This document shows positions 1 to 11,055 of a DNA stretch of 64,000 nt, in pieces. A program made the translations under genes and the position numbers. Every line of letters starts with the position of its first letter. Position 1 is the stretch's first letter. Source of the DNA: Saccharothrix luteola (GTDB taxonomy: Bacteria; Actinomycetota; Actinomycetes; Mycobacteriales; Pseudonocardiaceae); the NCBI RefSeq assembly GCF_020859565.1, contig NZ_JAJHUO010000005.1, forward strand, positions 271,661-335,660. The letters run 5' to 3'. A model generated the notes under the pieces. That model was not told where the DNA came from. It made no database searches and saw nothing but the letters and a program-made list of their open reading frames with translations.

Positions 1-455
1 GCATCCCGCTGAAGTTCTGGACGCCGGGCGGCTCGTCCACCCCGCTGTTCACCGCCGAGCACCTGGACGTGCCGCTCGACTTCGAGGGCGCGGCCGAGGC
101 CGGTTCGATGCTGGGCACCACCGCGTTGCAGATCTTCAACGAGACGGTGTCCGTGCCGTGGGCGGTCATGAAGTGGACCGAGTTCTACAAGCACGAGTCG
201 TGCGGCAAGTGCACGCCGTGCCGCGAGGGCACCTACTGGCTCGTGCAGATCCTCCAGCGGATGGTGCGCGGCGAGGGCACGGCCAGTGACATCGACACGC
301 TGCTGGACGTCTGCGACAACATCCTGGGCCGCTCGTTCTGCGCGCTCGGCGACGGCGCGGTCAGCCCGATCACCAGCGGCATCAAGTACTTCAAGCACGA
401 GTTCCTGGCCTTGTGCGACCAGAACTCACAGGTCCTGGCGGGAGCAACCGCATGA
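1..455 (+). CDS. nuoF: NADH-quinone oxidoreductase subunit F, 3' part
   Basis: This is the last 150 codons of the flavoprotein subunit of respiratory complex I, which binds NADH and FMN and passes electrons into the iron-sulfur chain. The frame is open from base 3 (it reads [12 protein letters not shown]), so the gene begins before the window. The 4Fe-4S cluster signature [13 protein letters not shown] (N3 cluster) is present, and the fourth cysteine lies in GRSFCALGD. The stop at 453-455 overlaps the ATG of nuoG as ATGA, which fits a single translationally coupled operon. The visible part looks intact. The NADH and FMN binding folds lie outside the window. Confidence 0.97.
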   Translation, partial: IPLKFWTPGGSSTPLFTAEHLDVPLDFEGAAEAGSMLGTTALQIFNETVSVPWAVMKWTEFYKHESCGKCTPCREGTYWLVQILQRMVRGEGTASDIDTLLDVCDNILGRSFCALGDGAVSPITSGIKYFKHEFLALCDQNSQVLAGATA

Positions 456-2941
456 CGATCGCGCCTGAGCAGAAAGCCGAGCTGGTGGTCCCCGAGGGCC
501 ACGTGAAGCTCGTGATCGACGGCGTGGAGGTCGTCGCGCCCAAGGGCGAGCTGCTGATCCGCACCGCGGAGCGGCTCGGCACCGTGATCCCGAGGTTCTG
601 CGACCACCCGCTGCTGGAGCCCGCGGGCGCCTGCCGGCAGTGCCTGGTCGAGGTGGAGATGGGCGGCCGGCCGATGCCGAAGCCGCAGGCCTCCTGCACC
701 ATGACGGTCGCCGACGGCATGGTGGTCAAGACCCAGCTGTCCTCGCCGGTGGCGGACAAGGCGCAGCAGGGCGTGATGGAGCTGCTGCTCATCAACCACC
801 CGCTGGACTGCCCGATCTGCGACAAGGGCGGCGAGTGCCCGTTGCAGAACCAGGCGCTGGCGCACGGCCGCGCGGACTCGCGGTTCCACGAGCACAAGCG
901 GACGTTCCCGAAGCCGATCCCGATCTCGACGCAGGTCCTGCTCGACCGCGAGCGGTGCGTGCTGTGCCAGCGCTGCACCCGGTTCTCCGCGCAGATCGCC
1001 GGCGACCCGTTCATCGAGCTGCTGGAGCGCGGTTCGCAGCAGCAGATCGGCGTCGCGGCGGAGAAGCCGTTCCAGAGCTACTTCTCCGGCAACACCATCC
1101 AGATCTGCCCGGTCGGCGCCCTGACCAGCGCCGCCTACCGGTTCCGCGCCCGGCCGTTCGACCTGATGTCGACGCCCGGTGTGTGCGAGCACTGCTCGTC
1201 GGGCTGCTCGACGCGCACCGACTGGCGGCGCGGCAAGGTGCAGCGCCGGCTGGCGGGCGACGCGCCCGAGGTCAACGAGGAGTGGACCTGCGACAAGGGC
1301 CGCTTCGCGTTCACCTACGCCACCGCCGGTGACCGGATCCGCCGCCCGCTGGTGCGCGACAAGGCCAGCGGCGAGCTGCGCGAGTCGTCCTGGACCGAGG
1401 CGCTGCAGTACGCCGCCGAGGGCCTGGCGAAGGCGCGCGACGGCAAGGGCGTCGGCGTGCTCGCCGGCGGTCGCCTCACCGTCGAGGACGCCTACGCGTA
1501 CTCGAAGTTCGCCCGGATCGCGTTGCGCACCAACGACGTCGACTTCCGCGCCCGCGCCCACTCGGCCGAGGAGCTGGAGTTCCTGACCGGCGCGGTCCTC
1601 GGCGCGAACCCCGACAACGGCGGCGTCACCTACGCGGGCATCGAGTCCGCGCCGGCCGCGCTGCTGGTCGCGTTCGAGCCGGAGGAGGAGTCGCCGATCG
1701 TGTTCCTGCGGCTGCGCAAGGCGGCCCGCAAGAACCGGACGAAGGTCTACCACCTGGGCCAGTTCACGACGCCCGCGGTGGAGAAGACGAACGGCGTGCT
1801 GCTCGCGTGCGTGCCCGGCGGCGAGCCCGCCGCGGTGAACGCGCTGCCCGAGCACGCCGCCGACGTGGTCGAGGAGCTGGCGAAGCCGGGCTCGGTGATC
1901 CTGGTCGGCGAACGCGCCGCCGAGGTGCCGGGCCTGTTCTCCGCGGTCGCCGCGCTGGCCGAGCGGACCGGGGCGAAGATCGCCTGGATCCCGCGCCGCG
2001 CCGGCGAGCGCGGTGCGCTGGAGGCCGGCCTGCTGCCGACGTTGCTGCCGGGCGGTCGCCTGGTCGGTGACGCCTCGGCCCGGGCCGAGGTCGAGCAGGC
2101 GTGGGGCCTGGAGCCCGGCGCGCTGCCCGCCGAGGCCGGTCGCGACACCACGGGCATCCTGACCGCCGCCGCGAGCGGTGGGCTGGACGCGCTGGTCGTC
2201 GGCGGTGTCGACCCGTTCGACCTGCCGGACCCGGCGCTGGCCGAGCGCGCGCTGGACTTCGCCGGTTTCGTGGTCAGCCTGGAGCTGCGGCACAGCGCGG
2301 TCACCGCGCACGCCGACGTGGTGCTCCCGGTCGCGCCCGCGGTGGAGAAGGCGGGCAGCTACCTGAACTGGGAAGGCCGCCCGCGCCCCTTCGGCACCAC
2401 GATCGAGGGCACCGGCGCGCTGCCGGACGGCCGGGTGCTCGACACGCTCGCCGTGGAGATGGACGCGGACCTGTTCACCCAGACCCCGGCCGCCGCGGCG
2501 GCCGACCTGGCGAGACTGGGCTCCGCCGCGGTGACGGCGTCCGCGCCGACCGTGCCCGCGCCGCTGCTGGCGCAGCCCAAGGCCGGCCAGGCCGTGCTCG
2601 CGACCTGGCGCAGGCTCCTGGACAACGGGTCGTTGCAGGACGACGAGCCGAACCTGGCGGGCACCGCGCGCCCGGTGGTGGCCAAGCTGTCCGCCGCCAC
2701 CGCCGCCCACCTGGGTGTCGAACTCGGCGGCGAGATCACCGTCGCCACCGATCGTGGCGAGGTGGTGCTGCCGGTCGAGGCGGCCGACCTGCCCGACGGC
2801 GTCGTGTGGCTGCCCGGCAACTCCGGCACGGCCACGGTGCGGCGCAACCTCGTCGCCGGCCACGGGTCAGTGGTGGCCGTCTCCCCACTTGTCACGGGCT
2901 CCGCTGAGAAGATCACGTCGCCCGCTGGAGGCAAGGCATGA
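452..2941 (+). CDS. nuoG: NADH-quinone oxidoreductase subunit G
   Basis: 829-residue peripheral-arm subunit of complex I carrying several iron-sulfur clusters. In order it shows a 2Fe-2S domain ([17 protein letters not shown]), a His/Cys-ligated 4Fe-4S motif ([17 protein letters not shown]), a further 4Fe-4S motif starting CVLCQRC, then the molybdopterin-oxidoreductase-type 4Fe-4S motif CEHCSSGC with its fourth cysteine in WTCDKGR (N7 type), and a long C-terminal molybdopterin-fold region that does not bind the cofactor in this family. The start at 452 is chosen because it overlaps the nuoF stop. An in-frame start 13 codons earlier lies inside nuoF. The stop overlaps the nuoH start as ATGA. 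Confidence 0.97.
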   Translation: MTIAPEQKAELVVPEGHVKLVIDGVEVVAPKGELLIRTAERLGTVIPRFCDHPLLEPAGACRQCLVEVEMGGRPMPKPQASCTMTVADGMVVKTQLSSPVADKAQQGVMELLLINHPLDCPICDKGGECPLQNQALAHGRADSRFHEHKRTFPKPIPISTQVLLDRERCVLCQRCTRFSAQIAGDPFIELLERGSQQQIGVAAEKPFQSYFSGNTIQICPVGALTSAAYRFRARPFDLMSTPGVCEHCSSGCSTRTDWRRGKVQRRLAGDAPEVNEEWTCDKGRFAFTYATAGDRIRRPLVRDKASGELRESSWTEALQYAAEGLAKARDGKGVGVLAGGRLTVEDAYAYSKFARIALRTNDVDFRARAHSAEELEFLTGAVLGANPDNGGVTYAGIESAPAALLVAFEPEEESPIVFLRLRKAARKNRTKVYHLGQFTTPAVEKTNGVLLACVPGGEPAAVNALPEHAADVVEELAKPGSVILVGERAAEVPGLFSAVAALAERTGAKIAWIPRRAGERGALEAGLLPTLLPGGRLVGDASARAEVEQAWGLEPGALPAEAGRDTTGILTAAASGGLDALVVGGVDPFDLPDPALAERALDFAGFVVSLELRHSAVTAHADVVLPVAPAVEKAGSYLNWEGRPRPFGTTIEGTGALPDGRVLDTLAVEMDADLFTQTPAAAAADLARLGSAAVTASAPTVPAPLLAQPKAGQAVLATWRRLLDNGSLQDDEPNLAGTARPVVAKLSAATAAHLGVELGGEITVATDRGEVVLPVEAADLPDGVVWLPGNSGTATVRRNLVAGHGSVVAVSPLVTGSAEKITSPAGGKA

Positions 2942-4269
2942 GCAGCGCTGAACTCCTGGCCGACGACCCGCTCTGGCTGATCGTCGTCAAGGTCGTCGGC
3001 ATCTTCGCGTTCCTGGTGGTCATGACCCTGTTCATGATCAACTGGGAGCGCAAGGTCGTGGCCCGGATGCAGCAGCGTCCCGGCCCGAACCGGGTCGGCC
3101 CCGGCGGCTGGCTCCAGTCGCTCGCCGACGGCCTGAAGCTCGCGTTCAAGGAGGACATCCGCCCCGTCCTGGCGGACAAGTGGGTGTTCTTCCTGGCGCC
3201 GGTGATCTCCACGATCCCCGCGTTCGTCGCCTTCTCGGTCATCCCGCTCGGCGGCGAGGTCTCGATCTTCGGCGAGCGGACCGCGCTGCAGCTGGTCGAC
3301 CTGCCGGTCGGCGTGCTGGTCGTGCTGGCCTGCTCCTCGCTCGGCGTCTACGGCATCGTGCTGTCGGGCTGGGCGTCCGGCTCGCCGTACCCGCTGCTGG
3401 GTGCGCTGCGCTCGGCCGCGCAGGTGATCTCCTACGAGATCGCGATGGGCCTGTCGATCGTCGCGGTCGTCATGCACTCGCACTCGCTGTCCACCGCCGA
3501 CATCGTCGACGCGCAGAGCAGCGGCTGGTACTTCTACCTGCTGCCGGTCAGCTTCCTCATCTACGTCTGCTCGATGGTCGGCGAGACCAACCGCGCGCCG
3601 TTCGACCTCCCCGAGGCCGAGTCGGAGCTGGTCGGCGGCTTCCACACCGAGTACAGCTCGCTGAAGTTCGCGCTGTTCTTCCTCGCCGAGTACGTCAACA
3701 TGGTCACCGTCTCGGCGCTGGCCACGACGTTGTTCCTGGGCGGCTGGCGCTTCCCGTTCGTCGGCGACGACCACGTGCTCAACAGCGGCTGGTTCGGCCT
3801 GCTCTGGTTCGTGGTCAAGACGCTCGGCTTCCTGTTCCTGTTCATCTGGCTGCGCGGCACGCTGCCCCGCCTGCGCTACGACCAGTTCATGCGGCTGGGC
3901 TGGAAGTTCCTGGTCCCGATCGCGCTGGTCTGGTTCGTCGCCGTGGCGGTCGCCCGCTACCTGCGCCAGGAGTGGGAGGCCAACAGCGGCCTGGACACCA
4001 GCACGGCGCTGATCGTGATCGGCGGGTTCCTCGCGGTGGTGCTGCTGATCGCGTTCCTGCTGCCCGACAAGCGGGAACCGCACGACCCCGACGCCGTGCC
4101 GGTCACCGGTGGCGGCTACCCGGTGCCGCCGCTGGACCTGAAGGTCCCCAAGCCACCGCCGCGCAGGCAGGTGCGGGTGGCCGAACTGCCCGGCGCCGAG
4201 AACCAGACGCAGGAACCGGCCGCGGTACCCGCAGCTTCACACAAGGAGGCCAGCGATGGGCGTGTTTGA
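2938..4269 (+). CDS. nuoH: NADH-quinone oxidoreductase subunit H
   Basis: 443-residue membrane subunit that joins the quinone site to the proton-pumping arm. It has about eight to nine hydrophobic helices, the conserved first loop [19 protein letters not shown], and the acidic loop [25 protein letters not shown] near residue 220, both hallmarks of the family at the quinone cavity. After the last helix there is a C-terminal tail of about 60 residues, rich in proline and charge, that is common in actinobacterial NuoH and absent from the E. coli protein. It starts at an ATGA overlap with nuoG, and its end overlaps nuoI by 14 bases. Confidence 0.97.
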   Translation: MSSAELLADDPLWLIVVKVVGIFAFLVVMTLFMINWERKVVARMQQRPGPNRVGPGGWLQSLADGLKLAFKEDIRPVLADKWVFFLAPVISTIPAFVAFSVIPLGGEVSIFGERTALQLVDLPVGVLVVLACSSLGVYGIVLSGWASGSPYPLLGALRSAAQVISYEIAMGLSIVAVVMHSHSLSTADIVDAQSSGWYFYLLPVSFLIYVCSMVGETNRAPFDLPEAESELVGGFHTEYSSLKFALFFLAEYVNMVTVSALATTLFLGGWRFPFVGDDHVLNSGWFGLLWFVVKTLGFLFLFIWLRGTLPRLRYDQFMRLGWKFLVPIALVWFVAVAVARYLRQEWEANSGLDTSTALIVIGGFLAVVLLIAFLLPDKREPHDPDAVPVTGGGYPVPPLDLKVPKPPPRRQVRVAELPGAENQTQEPAAVPAASHKEASDGRV

Positions 4270-4822
4270 TCCCGTCAAGGGCTTCGGCGTCACCTTCGGC
4301 ACGATGTTCAAGAAGGTCGTCACCGAGGAGTACCCCGAGGTCAAGAAGGTCACCGCGCCGCGGTTCCACGGCCGCCACCAGCTCAACCGGCACCCGGACG
4401 GGCTGGAGAAGTGCGTCGGCTGCGAGCTGTGCGCGTGGGCGTGCCCGGCGGACGCGATCTTCGTCGAGGGCGGCGACAACACCGAGGACGAGCGCTACTC
4501 GCCCGGTGAGCGCTACGGCAAGGACTACCAGATCAACTACCTGCGGTGCATCGGCTGCGGCCTGTGCATCGAGGCGTGCCCGACCCGCTCGCTCACCATG
4601 ACCAACGCCTACGAGCTGGCCGACGACGACCGCCAGAAGCTGATCTTCACCAAGGAGGACCTGCTCGCGCCCCTGCTGGCCGGCATGGAGCAGCCGCCGC
4701 ACCCCATGCGGCTGGGCGAGAACGAGCAGGACTACTACGTGAACGGGCCGAAGCTGGCTCGCGAGGCGGGCGTGCCCGCCGGCGCGACCGTGGAGACCGG
4801 GCCCGAGGAGGCGGGCAAGTGA
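4256..4822 (+). CDS. nuoI: NADH-quinone oxidoreductase subunit I
   Basis: 188-residue ferredoxin-like subunit carrying two 4Fe-4S clusters (N6a and N6b) that hand electrons toward NuoB. The two motifs are [12 protein letters not shown] and [12 protein letters not shown], each followed by the expected proline. The ATG at 4256 lies inside the 3' end of nuoH and is preceded by the Shine-Dalgarno-like AAGGAGG at 4243-4249, which fixes the start. The stop overlaps the GTG of nuoJ as GTGA. Confidence 0.97.
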   Translation: MGVFDPVKGFGVTFGTMFKKVVTEEYPEVKKVTAPRFHGRHQLNRHPDGLEKCVGCELCAWACPADAIFVEGGDNTEDERYSPGERYGKDYQINYLRCIGCGLCIEACPTRSLTMTNAYELADDDRQKLIFTKEDLLAPLLAGMEQPPHPMRLGENEQDYYVNGPKLAREAGVPAGATVETGPEEAGK

Positions 4823-5661
4823 GCCTCTCGTTCCTGCTCCAGCAGCCCGACGAGGTGCAGCGGGTGGTCGACACCGTCACCACCGGCGAGGCGGTCGCGT
4901 TCTGGATCCTCGGCCCGCTGGCCCTCGCCGGCGCGCTGGGCATGCTCTTCGCGCGCAACGCGGTGCACTCCGCGCTGTGGCTCGTGCTCACCATGCTCAG
5001 CCTCGGCGTGCTCTACATGGTCCAGCAGGCGCCGTTCCTCGGCTTCGTGCAGATCATCGTCTACACCGGCGCGATCATGATGCTGTTCCTGTTCGTGCTG
5101 ATGCTGGTCGGCCGGGACAGCTCCGACTCGGTGGTCGAGGTGCTGCGCGGCCAGCGGCTCGCCGCGGCGGTCATCGGCGTCGGCTTCGCCGGCATCGTGG
5201 TCGCCTCGGTCGCCCGCGCGCTGACCGACGTCGAGCCGGTCGGCCTGGCCGCGCAGAACACGCAGAACGGCGGCAACGTCGCCAACATCGGCGAGGCGCT
5301 GTTCACCGACTACCTGTTCCCGTTCGAGCTGACGTCGGCGCTGCTGATCACCGCGGCGGTCGGCGCGATGGTGCTCGCGTTCACCTCGCGCACCGGCAAG
5401 GACGCCAAGAAGACCCAGAAGCAGCTGGTCGAGGAGCGCTTCCGCGGCGACCGCCCCGGCTCGCTGCCCGGACCCGGCGTGTTCGCCACCGCCAACTCGG
5501 TGGCCACGCCCGCCCTGCTGCCGGACGGCTCGGTCGCCGCCGAGTCCCTGTCCGAGCTGATCGAGACGACCGCCAAGGAAACTCTCGAGGACGACGTCGC
5601 GGAGGTGTCCGGCAGCGGGCACGAGCCCGACGCGCACGCGCTCAAGGGAGAGTCGTCGTGA
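4819..5661 (+). CDS. nuoJ: NADH-quinone oxidoreductase subunit J
   Basis: 280-residue membrane subunit with five hydrophobic segments. The conserved third helix, around [21 protein letters not shown], carries the pi-bulge region typical of the family. The C-terminal 100 residues are hydrophilic, an extension seen in actinobacteria. The GTG at 4819 overlaps the nuoI stop and gives the protein the start VSLSFLLQQ. Earlier in-frame starts fall inside nuoI. The stop overlaps the nuoK start. Confidence 0.96.
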   Translation: MSLSFLLQQPDEVQRVVDTVTTGEAVAFWILGPLALAGALGMLFARNAVHSALWLVLTMLSLGVLYMVQQAPFLGFVQIIVYTGAIMMLFLFVLMLVGRDSSDSVVEVLRGQRLAAAVIGVGFAGIVVASVARALTDVEPVGLAAQNTQNGGNVANIGEALFTDYLFPFELTSALLITAAVGAMVLAFTSRTGKDAKKTQKQLVEERFRGDRPGSLPGPGVFATANSVATPALLPDGSVAAESLSELIETTAKETLEDDVAEVSGSGHEPDAHALKGESS

Positions 5662-5957
5662 CCCCTACGTACTACCTGCTGCTGTCCGCGCTGCTGTTCA
5701 GCCTCGGCGCGGTCGGCGTTCTGGTGCGGCGCAACGCCATCGTGGTGTTCATGTGCGTCGAGCTGATGCTCAACGCGGTGAACCTCAGCCTGGTCACGTT
5801 CGCCCGGATCAACGGCGGGCTGGACGGCCAGGTGATGGCGTTCTTCGTGATGGTCGTCGCCGCGGCCGAGGTCGTGGTCGGTCTGACGATCATCATGGCG
5901 ATCTTCAAGACGCGTCGCTCGGCCTCGGTCGACGATTCCAACCTGCTGAAGTACTGA
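5658..5957 (+). CDS. nuoK: NADH-quinone oxidoreductase subunit K
   Basis: 99-residue three-helix subunit of the proton-pumping arm. The conserved glutamate of helix 2 is in [13 protein letters not shown], and the second acidic residue of helix 3 is in AAAEVVVGL; both take part in proton transfer in this family. It starts with a GTG at 5658 overlapping the nuoJ stop. Ten bases separate its stop from nuoL. Confidence 0.96.
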   Translation: MTPTYYLLLSALLFSLGAVGVLVRRNAIVVFMCVELMLNAVNLSLVTFARINGGLDGQVMAFFVMVVAAAEVVVGLTIIMAIFKTRRSASVDDSNLLKY

Positions 5958-5967
5958 GAGGTCCACG

Positions 5968-7902
5968 GTGACGGAACCTGTTGCCGCCAGCGGGATCGGC
6001 AGTCTCGCCTGGTTGTTGCTAGCCCTGCCGGCCTTCGGCGCGCTCGTGTTGCTCGTGGGTGGCAAGCGCACCGACAAGTGGGGTCACCTGCTGGGCTGCG
6101 CCACCGTGATCGCCGCGTTCGCGTACGGGGTCGCGCTGTTCTTCGACACGGTCGCGCTGTCGCCCGAGCAGCGCACCACCGAGGTGCACCTGTTCGACTG
6201 GATCCCGGTCGAGGCGCTGAACGTGGAGTTCGGGCTCCGCCTCGACCCGCTGTCGCTGACGTTCGTGCTGCTGATCACCGGTGTCGGGTCGCTGATCCAC
6301 ATCTACTCGATCGGCTACATGGCGCACGAGGCCGGGCGGCGGAAGTTCTTCGGCTACCTGAACCTCTTCGTCGCCGCGATGCTGCTGCTGGTGCTCGGCA
6401 ACGGCTTCGTGACGCTGTACTTCGGCTGGGAGGGCGTCGGCCTCGCGTCGTACCTGCTCATCGGCTGGTACCAGCACAAGCCGGAGGCGGCGTCGGCCGC
6501 GAAGAAGGCGTTCCTGATGAACCGGGTCGGCGACCTGGGTCTGGCGATCGCCATCTTCCTCATGTTCAAGACGCTGGGCACGACCCAGTACACCGAGGTG
6601 TTCGCCCGCGTCGGAGAGTTCTCCTCGGCCGAGGTGCTGGCGATCACGTTGCTGCTGCTGCTCGGCGCGTGCGGCAAGTCGGGCCAGTTCCCGCTCCAGG
6701 CGTGGTTGCCGGACGCGATGGCGGGCCCGACTCCGGTCTCCGCCCTGATCCACGCGGCCACGATGGTCACCGCGGGCGTCTACCTGATCGCCCGGTCGAA
6801 CCCGATCTACAACCTGTCGGCCGACGGCCGCCTGGTCGTGATGATCATCGGCGGCGTCACGCTGCTGATCGGCTGCATCATCGGCTGCGCGTACGACGAC
6901 TTCAAGAAGGTGCTGGCCTACTCGACGGTCAGCCAGATCGGCTACATGATCCTGGCCGTCGGCCTCGGTCCGGTCGGCTACGCGCTGGGCATCATGCACC
7001 TGCTCACGCACGGCTTCTTCAAGGCGGGCCTGTTCCTCGGCGCCGGCTCGGTCATGCACGGCATGAACGACGAGGGCGACATCCGGCGGATGGGCGGCCT
7101 GGCGAAGAAGATGCCGATCACCTTCGTCACCTGGACGTTGGGCTACCTGGCGCTGATCGGCTTCCCGTTCCTGTCCGGCTACTTCTCCAAGGACGCCATC
7201 ATCGCGGCGGCGTTCAGCGAGCCGGGCTGGCGCGGCTGGGTGTTCGGCGGCGTGGCCGCGCTGGGCGCGGGCATCACCGCGTTCTACATGACCCGCCTGC
7301 TGTGCCTGGTGTTCCTGGGCAAGCCCCGCTACACCGAGCTGAAGTCGGCCGACGGCCGCGAGTACCACCCGCACGAGTCCGGCCTGTCGATGACGGTGCC
7401 GATGATCCTGCTGGCGGTCGGCTCGGTCGGCGCGGGCTGGTTCTTCGAGTCGAACCACAACCTGTCCGGCTGGCTCACGCCGTCGTTGGGCGAGCTGCAG
7501 GAGCAGCACGGCGTGCTCTCGCACGGCGTGGTGAACCTCCTGGTGCTCGGCCTGTCGGCGCTGGGCGTGCTGCTCGGTTTCCTGCTGTTCGGTCGCGGCG
7601 CGCAGCCCGTCGAACGGCCGGCGCGGGTGTCCTTCCCGGTCCGCGCCGCGCGTGCCGACCTGTACGGCAACGCGCTGAACGAGGCGCTGTTCGCGCGGCC
7701 GGGCACCTGGCTCACCCGCGCGCTGGTGTTCGTGGACAACAAGGGCGTCGACGGCCTGGTCAACGGGTCGGCGGCGCTGCTGGGCGGTAGCTCGGGCCGG
7801 CTGCGCAGGATGCAGACCGGGTTCGTGCGCTCGTACGCGCTCTCCATGCTCCTGGGTGCGGTCTTCGTCCTGGGCGCGCTGCTGATGGTGAGGTTCTCGT
7901 GA
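5968..7902 (+). CDS. nuoL: NADH-quinone oxidoreductase subunit L
   Basis: 644-residue antiporter-like proton-pumping subunit with about 15 to 16 hydrophobic helices. It contains the family core around GWEGVGLASYLLIGWY and GKSGQFPLQAWLPDAMAGPTPVSALIHAATMVTAG, including the conserved Glu in the first segment and the Lys in the second. The C-terminal part holds the lateral amphipathic helix that spans NuoM and NuoN in complex I. GTG start at 5968. The stop overlaps the nuoM GTG. Confidence 0.97.
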   Translation: MTEPVAASGIGSLAWLLLALPAFGALVLLVGGKRTDKWGHLLGCATVIAAFAYGVALFFDTVALSPEQRTTEVHLFDWIPVEALNVEFGLRLDPLSLTFVLLITGVGSLIHIYSIGYMAHEAGRRKFFGYLNLFVAAMLLLVLGNGFVTLYFGWEGVGLASYLLIGWYQHKPEAASAAKKAFLMNRVGDLGLAIAIFLMFKTLGTTQYTEVFARVGEFSSAEVLAITLLLLLGACGKSGQFPLQAWLPDAMAGPTPVSALIHAATMVTAGVYLIARSNPIYNLSADGRLVVMIIGGVTLLIGCIIGCAYDDFKKVLAYSTVSQIGYMILAVGLGPVGYALGIMHLLTHGFFKAGLFLGAGSVMHGMNDEGDIRRMGGLAKKMPITFVTWTLGYLALIGFPFLSGYFSKDAIIAAAFSEPGWRGWVFGGVAALGAGITAFYMTRLLCLVFLGKPRYTELKSADGREYHPHESGLSMTVPMILLAVGSVGAGWFFESNHNLSGWLTPSLGELQEQHGVLSHGVVNLLVLGLSALGVLLGFLLFGRGAQPVERPARVSFPVRAARADLYGNALNEALFARPGTWLTRALVFVDNKGVDGLVNGSAALLGGSSGRLRRMQTGFVRSYALSMLLGAVFVLGALLMVRFS

Positions 7903-9461
7903 GCTGGACGCTGATCGCGCTGCTCCTGCTGCCGCTCGTCGGCAGCCTGGTGGTGGCGTTCCTGCGGGGCAACGACCGGTTGGCCAAGTCGGTCGCGCTG
8001 GCGTTCTCGCTGGTGGAGCTGGCCCTGGCGGTGCTGGCGTGGACGGCGTTCGACCCGGGCGGCGACCGCTTGCAGCTGACCAGCTCGGCCGAGTGGATCC
8101 CGGCCTTCGGCGTGCACCTGTCGTTCGGCGTGGACGGCATCGCGCTGGTGATGATCGCGCTGATCGCGTTCCTGGTGCCGGTCGTCATCGGCGGCTCGTG
8201 GGCGGACAAGCTGCCCGAGGGCCGCAGCGCGGGCGGGTTCTTCGCGCTGCTGCTGGCCATGCAGACCGGCATGGTCGGTGTCTTCGCGGCCACCGACGTG
8301 TTCGTGTTCTACGTGTTCTTCGAGGCCGTGCTCGTCCCGATGTACTTCCTGATCGGCCGCTTCGGCGGGCCGAACCGGCAGTACGCGGCGATGAAGTTCT
8401 TCCTGTACTCGCTGCTCGGCGGCCTGATCATGCTGGCCTCGGTGATCGGCCTGTACGTGGTCAGCGCGGACAAGATCGGCCAGGGCACGTTCGACTGGGC
8501 CACGCTGGTCACGGTGACGCGCGAGCTGCCGCTGTCCACCCAGATCTGGCTGTTCCTCGGGTTCTTCGTGGCGTTCGCGATCAAGGCGCCGCTGGTGCCG
8601 CTGCACACCTGGCTGCCCGACGCCGGTGCGGAGGCGCCCGTCGGCGCGGGCGTGCTGCTGGTCGGCATCCTGGACAAGATCGGCACGTTCGGCTTCCTGC
8701 GCTACTGCCTGCCGCTGTTCCCGGCGGCCAGCAAGGAACTCGCGCCGGTGGTGCTGGTCCTGGCCGTGGTCGGCATCCTGTACGGCTCGCTGCTCGCCGT
8801 CGGCCAGTCCGACATGAAGCGGTTCGTGGCCTACACCTCGATCGCGCACTTCGGCTTCATCGCGCTGGGCATCTTCGCGTTCAGCTCGCAGGCCGGCACG
8901 GGCGCGGTGCTCTACATGGTCAACCACGGCATCTCGACCGGCATGCTCTTCCTGGTCGTCGGCATGGTGATGGCCCGCGGCGGTTCGCGCCTGATCGAGG
9001 ACTACGGCGGCATGGCCAAGCTGACCCCGGTGCTCGGCGGGCTGTTCTTCGTGGCGGGCCTGTCGTCGCTGGCGCTGCCGGGCACCAACTCGTTCGTGAG
9101 CGAGTTCCTGGTGCTCATCGGCTCCTACCCGAACGAGCCGGTCTACACGATCCTGGCCGCCGTCGGCATGGTCCTGGCCGCGCTGTACGTCCTGTGGCTG
9201 TACCAGCGGGTCTTCCAGGGCCCCGTGCGCGGCACCGCGATGCTCAACCTGGTCGGCGGCCCCGGTGCGGCGGTCGACCCGGAGAAGGCCGCCGTGCCGG
9301 ACCTGAACAAGCGCGAACTGGCCGTGCTCGCGCCGCTGGTGGCACTGATCCTGGTGCTCGGCTTCTACCCGAAGCCGGTGTTGGACGTGATCACCCCGTC
9401 CGTCGGGGCGACGCTCAGCGAGGTCGGGGTGGCCGACCCGGTCGCGCAGGAAGGCAAGTGA
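7899..9461 (+). CDS. nuoM: NADH-quinone oxidoreductase subunit M
   Basis: 520-residue antiporter-like proton-pumping subunit. It shows the key helix with VFYVFFEAVLVPMYFLIG (conserved Glu), the helix-7 region AIKAPLVPLHTWLPDAGAEAP with its conserved Lys, and DMKRFVAYTSIAHFGF, all typical of NuoM. The GTG at 7899 overlaps the nuoL stop. One base separates its stop from the nuoN start. Confidence 0.97.
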   Translation: MSWTLIALLLLPLVGSLVVAFLRGNDRLAKSVALAFSLVELALAVLAWTAFDPGGDRLQLTSSAEWIPAFGVHLSFGVDGIALVMIALIAFLVPVVIGGSWADKLPEGRSAGGFFALLLAMQTGMVGVFAATDVFVFYVFFEAVLVPMYFLIGRFGGPNRQYAAMKFFLYSLLGGLIMLASVIGLYVVSADKIGQGTFDWATLVTVTRELPLSTQIWLFLGFFVAFAIKAPLVPLHTWLPDAGAEAPVGAGVLLVGILDKIGTFGFLRYCLPLFPAASKELAPVVLVLAVVGILYGSLLAVGQSDMKRFVAYTSIAHFGFIALGIFAFSSQAGTGAVLYMVNHGISTGMLFLVVGMVMARGGSRLIEDYGGMAKLTPVLGGLFFVAGLSSLALPGTNSFVSEFLVLIGSYPNEPVYTILAAVGMVLAALYVLWLYQRVFQGPVRGTAMLNLVGGPGAAVDPEKAAVPDLNKRELAVLAPLVALILVLGFYPKPVLDVITPSVGATLSEVGVADPVAQEGK

Positions 9462-9462
9462 C

Positions 9463-11034
9463 GTGACGACGTTCCTCTCGCAAGTGGAGCGGCTGCAAGC
9501 CCCGGAGATCGACTACGGGGCCGTCGCACCGTTGCTGATCGTGCTCGGCGCGGCCTGCCTCAGCGTGCTGTTCGAGGCGTTCCTGCCCAAGTCGCAGCGG
9601 TGGGCGGCGCAGGTCGTGCTGACCCTGCTCACGCTCGCCGCGGCGGGCGCCGGGCTGGCCTGGTACGCGTCCGCGGAGAGCACCCTCGAGCAGGGCAAGC
9701 TGACGCTGTCGGGCACGATCGCGGTCGACCAGCCGGTGATCTTCCTGTGGGGCACGCTGCTGCTCCTCGGCCTCGGCGCGGTGCTGCTCATCGCGGACCG
9801 GTCGGTCGAGCCGGGCGGCGCGTTCGTCGCCGACGCCTCGATCCTGCCCGGCGCGCCGGTCGGCGTGCGCGAGCAGCTGCGCCGCCGGGAGATGCAGACC
9901 GAGGTGTTCCCGCTGACGCTGTTCGCGCTCGGCGGGATGATGACCTTCGTCGCGGCGAACGACCTGCTCACCATGTTCATCGCGCTGGAAGTGCTGTCGC
10001 TGCCGCTGTACCTGATGTGCGGCCTGGCCCGCCGTCGCCGCCTGCTGTCGCAGGAGGCCGCGGTGAAGTACTTCCTGCTCGGCGCGTTCGCGTCGGCGTT
10101 CTTCCTGTACGGCGTGGCCCTGCTGTACGGCTTCGCGGGCTCCGTGAAGCTGTCCGACATCGCGACCGCCACCACGGCCACCGACCGGTCCGACACGCTG
10201 CTCTACGCGGGCTTCGGCCTGCTCATCGTGGGCCTGCTGTTCAAGGCCTCCGTCGGCCCGTTCCACGCCTGGACGCCGGACGTCTACCAGGGCTCGCCCA
10301 CGCCGGTGACGGCGTTCATGGCGGCGTGCACGAAGGTCGCCGCGTTCGGCGGCATCCTGCGCGTGCTTTACGGCGCGTTCGAGCGGTCGAGCTGGGAGTG
10401 GAACGGCGTGCTGTGGGGCGTGGCCATCGCGTCCATGGTGATCGGCGCGGTCCTCGGCCTGACCCAGACCGACGTGAAGCGGATGATCGCGTACTCGTCG
10501 GTGGCGCACGCGGGCTTCCTGCTGATCGGCGCGATCTCGCTGAACGACCAGGGCCTGTCCGGCACGATGTTCTACCTGATGGCCTACGGCTTCACCACGA
10601 TCGCCGCGTTCGGCATCGTCAGCCTGGTGCGCAACGGCGACGGCGAGGCCACCCACCTGTCCCAGTGGGCGGGGCTGGCCAAGCGGTCGCCGGTGGTGGC
10701 GGGCGTGTTCACGTTCCTGCTGCTCGCGTTGGCCGGCCTGCCGCTGACCAGCGGTTTCGTCGGCAAGTTCGTGGTGTTCGCGGCGGCCGTGGAGGCCGAG
10801 ATGGTGCCGCTGGTGGTGATCGCCCTGGTCGCTTCGGCGGTGGCGGCGTTCTTCTACCTGCGGGTGATCGTGCTGATGTACTTCAGCGAGCCCGCGGCCG
10901 ACGGCCCGACCGTGAGCGTGCCCGGCGCGTTCACCACGGTGGCCATCACCCTGGGTGCGGCGATCACGCTCGTGCTCGGCGTCTTCCCGTCGTTCGCGCT
11001 CGATTGGGCGGGTGCCGGCGCGTTCATCTTCTAG
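9463..11034 (+). CDS. nuoN: NADH-quinone oxidoreductase subunit N
   Basis: 523-residue antiporter-like proton-pumping subunit, the last gene of the nuo operon. It has the expected segments FIALEVLSLPLYLM, FKASVGPFHAWTPDVYQGSPTPVTAFMA and VKRMIAYSSVAHAGFLLIG. An insert of charged residues (about 125-145, ending RRREMQTEVF) follows the third or fourth helix, as in other actinobacterial NuoN. GTG start at 9463, just after the nuoM stop. There is no strong hairpin before the next gene, which starts 21 bases downstream with its own promoter signal. Confidence 0.96.
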   Translation: MTTFLSQVERLQAPEIDYGAVAPLLIVLGAACLSVLFEAFLPKSQRWAAQVVLTLLTLAAAGAGLAWYASAESTLEQGKLTLSGTIAVDQPVIFLWGTLLLLGLGAVLLIADRSVEPGGAFVADASILPGAPVGVREQLRRREMQTEVFPLTLFALGGMMTFVAANDLLTMFIALEVLSLPLYLMCGLARRRRLLSQEAAVKYFLLGAFASAFFLYGVALLYGFAGSVKLSDIATATTATDRSDTLLYAGFGLLIVGLLFKASVGPFHAWTPDVYQGSPTPVTAFMAACTKVAAFGGILRVLYGAFERSSWEWNGVLWGVAIASMVIGAVLGLTQTDVKRMIAYSSVAHAGFLLIGAISLNDQGLSGTMFYLMAYGFTTIAAFGIVSLVRNGDGEATHLSQWAGLAKRSPVVAGVFTFLLLALAGLPLTSGFVGKFVVFAAAVEAEMVPLVVIALVASAVAAFFYLRVIVLMYFSEPAADGPTVSVPGAFTTVAITLGAAITLVLGVFPSFALDWAGAGAFIF

Positions 11035-11041
11035 TGGTACG

Positions 11042-11047
11042 TAGGCT
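11042..11047 (+). promoter_or_regulatory. -10 element of the polyprenyl synthase gene
   Basis: TAGGCT fits the TANNNT -10 pattern and ends eight bases before the GTG at 11056. Transcription would begin at or next to the start codon, giving a leaderless or nearly leaderless mRNA. No good -35 is visible. Confidence 0.45.
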
Positions 11048-11055
11048 CTGTAGCC

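Noticed and set aside
233..2863. An 876-codon frame antisense to nuoG
   Set aside because: Composition is typical of a shadow frame, and nuoG on the other strand is unambiguous.
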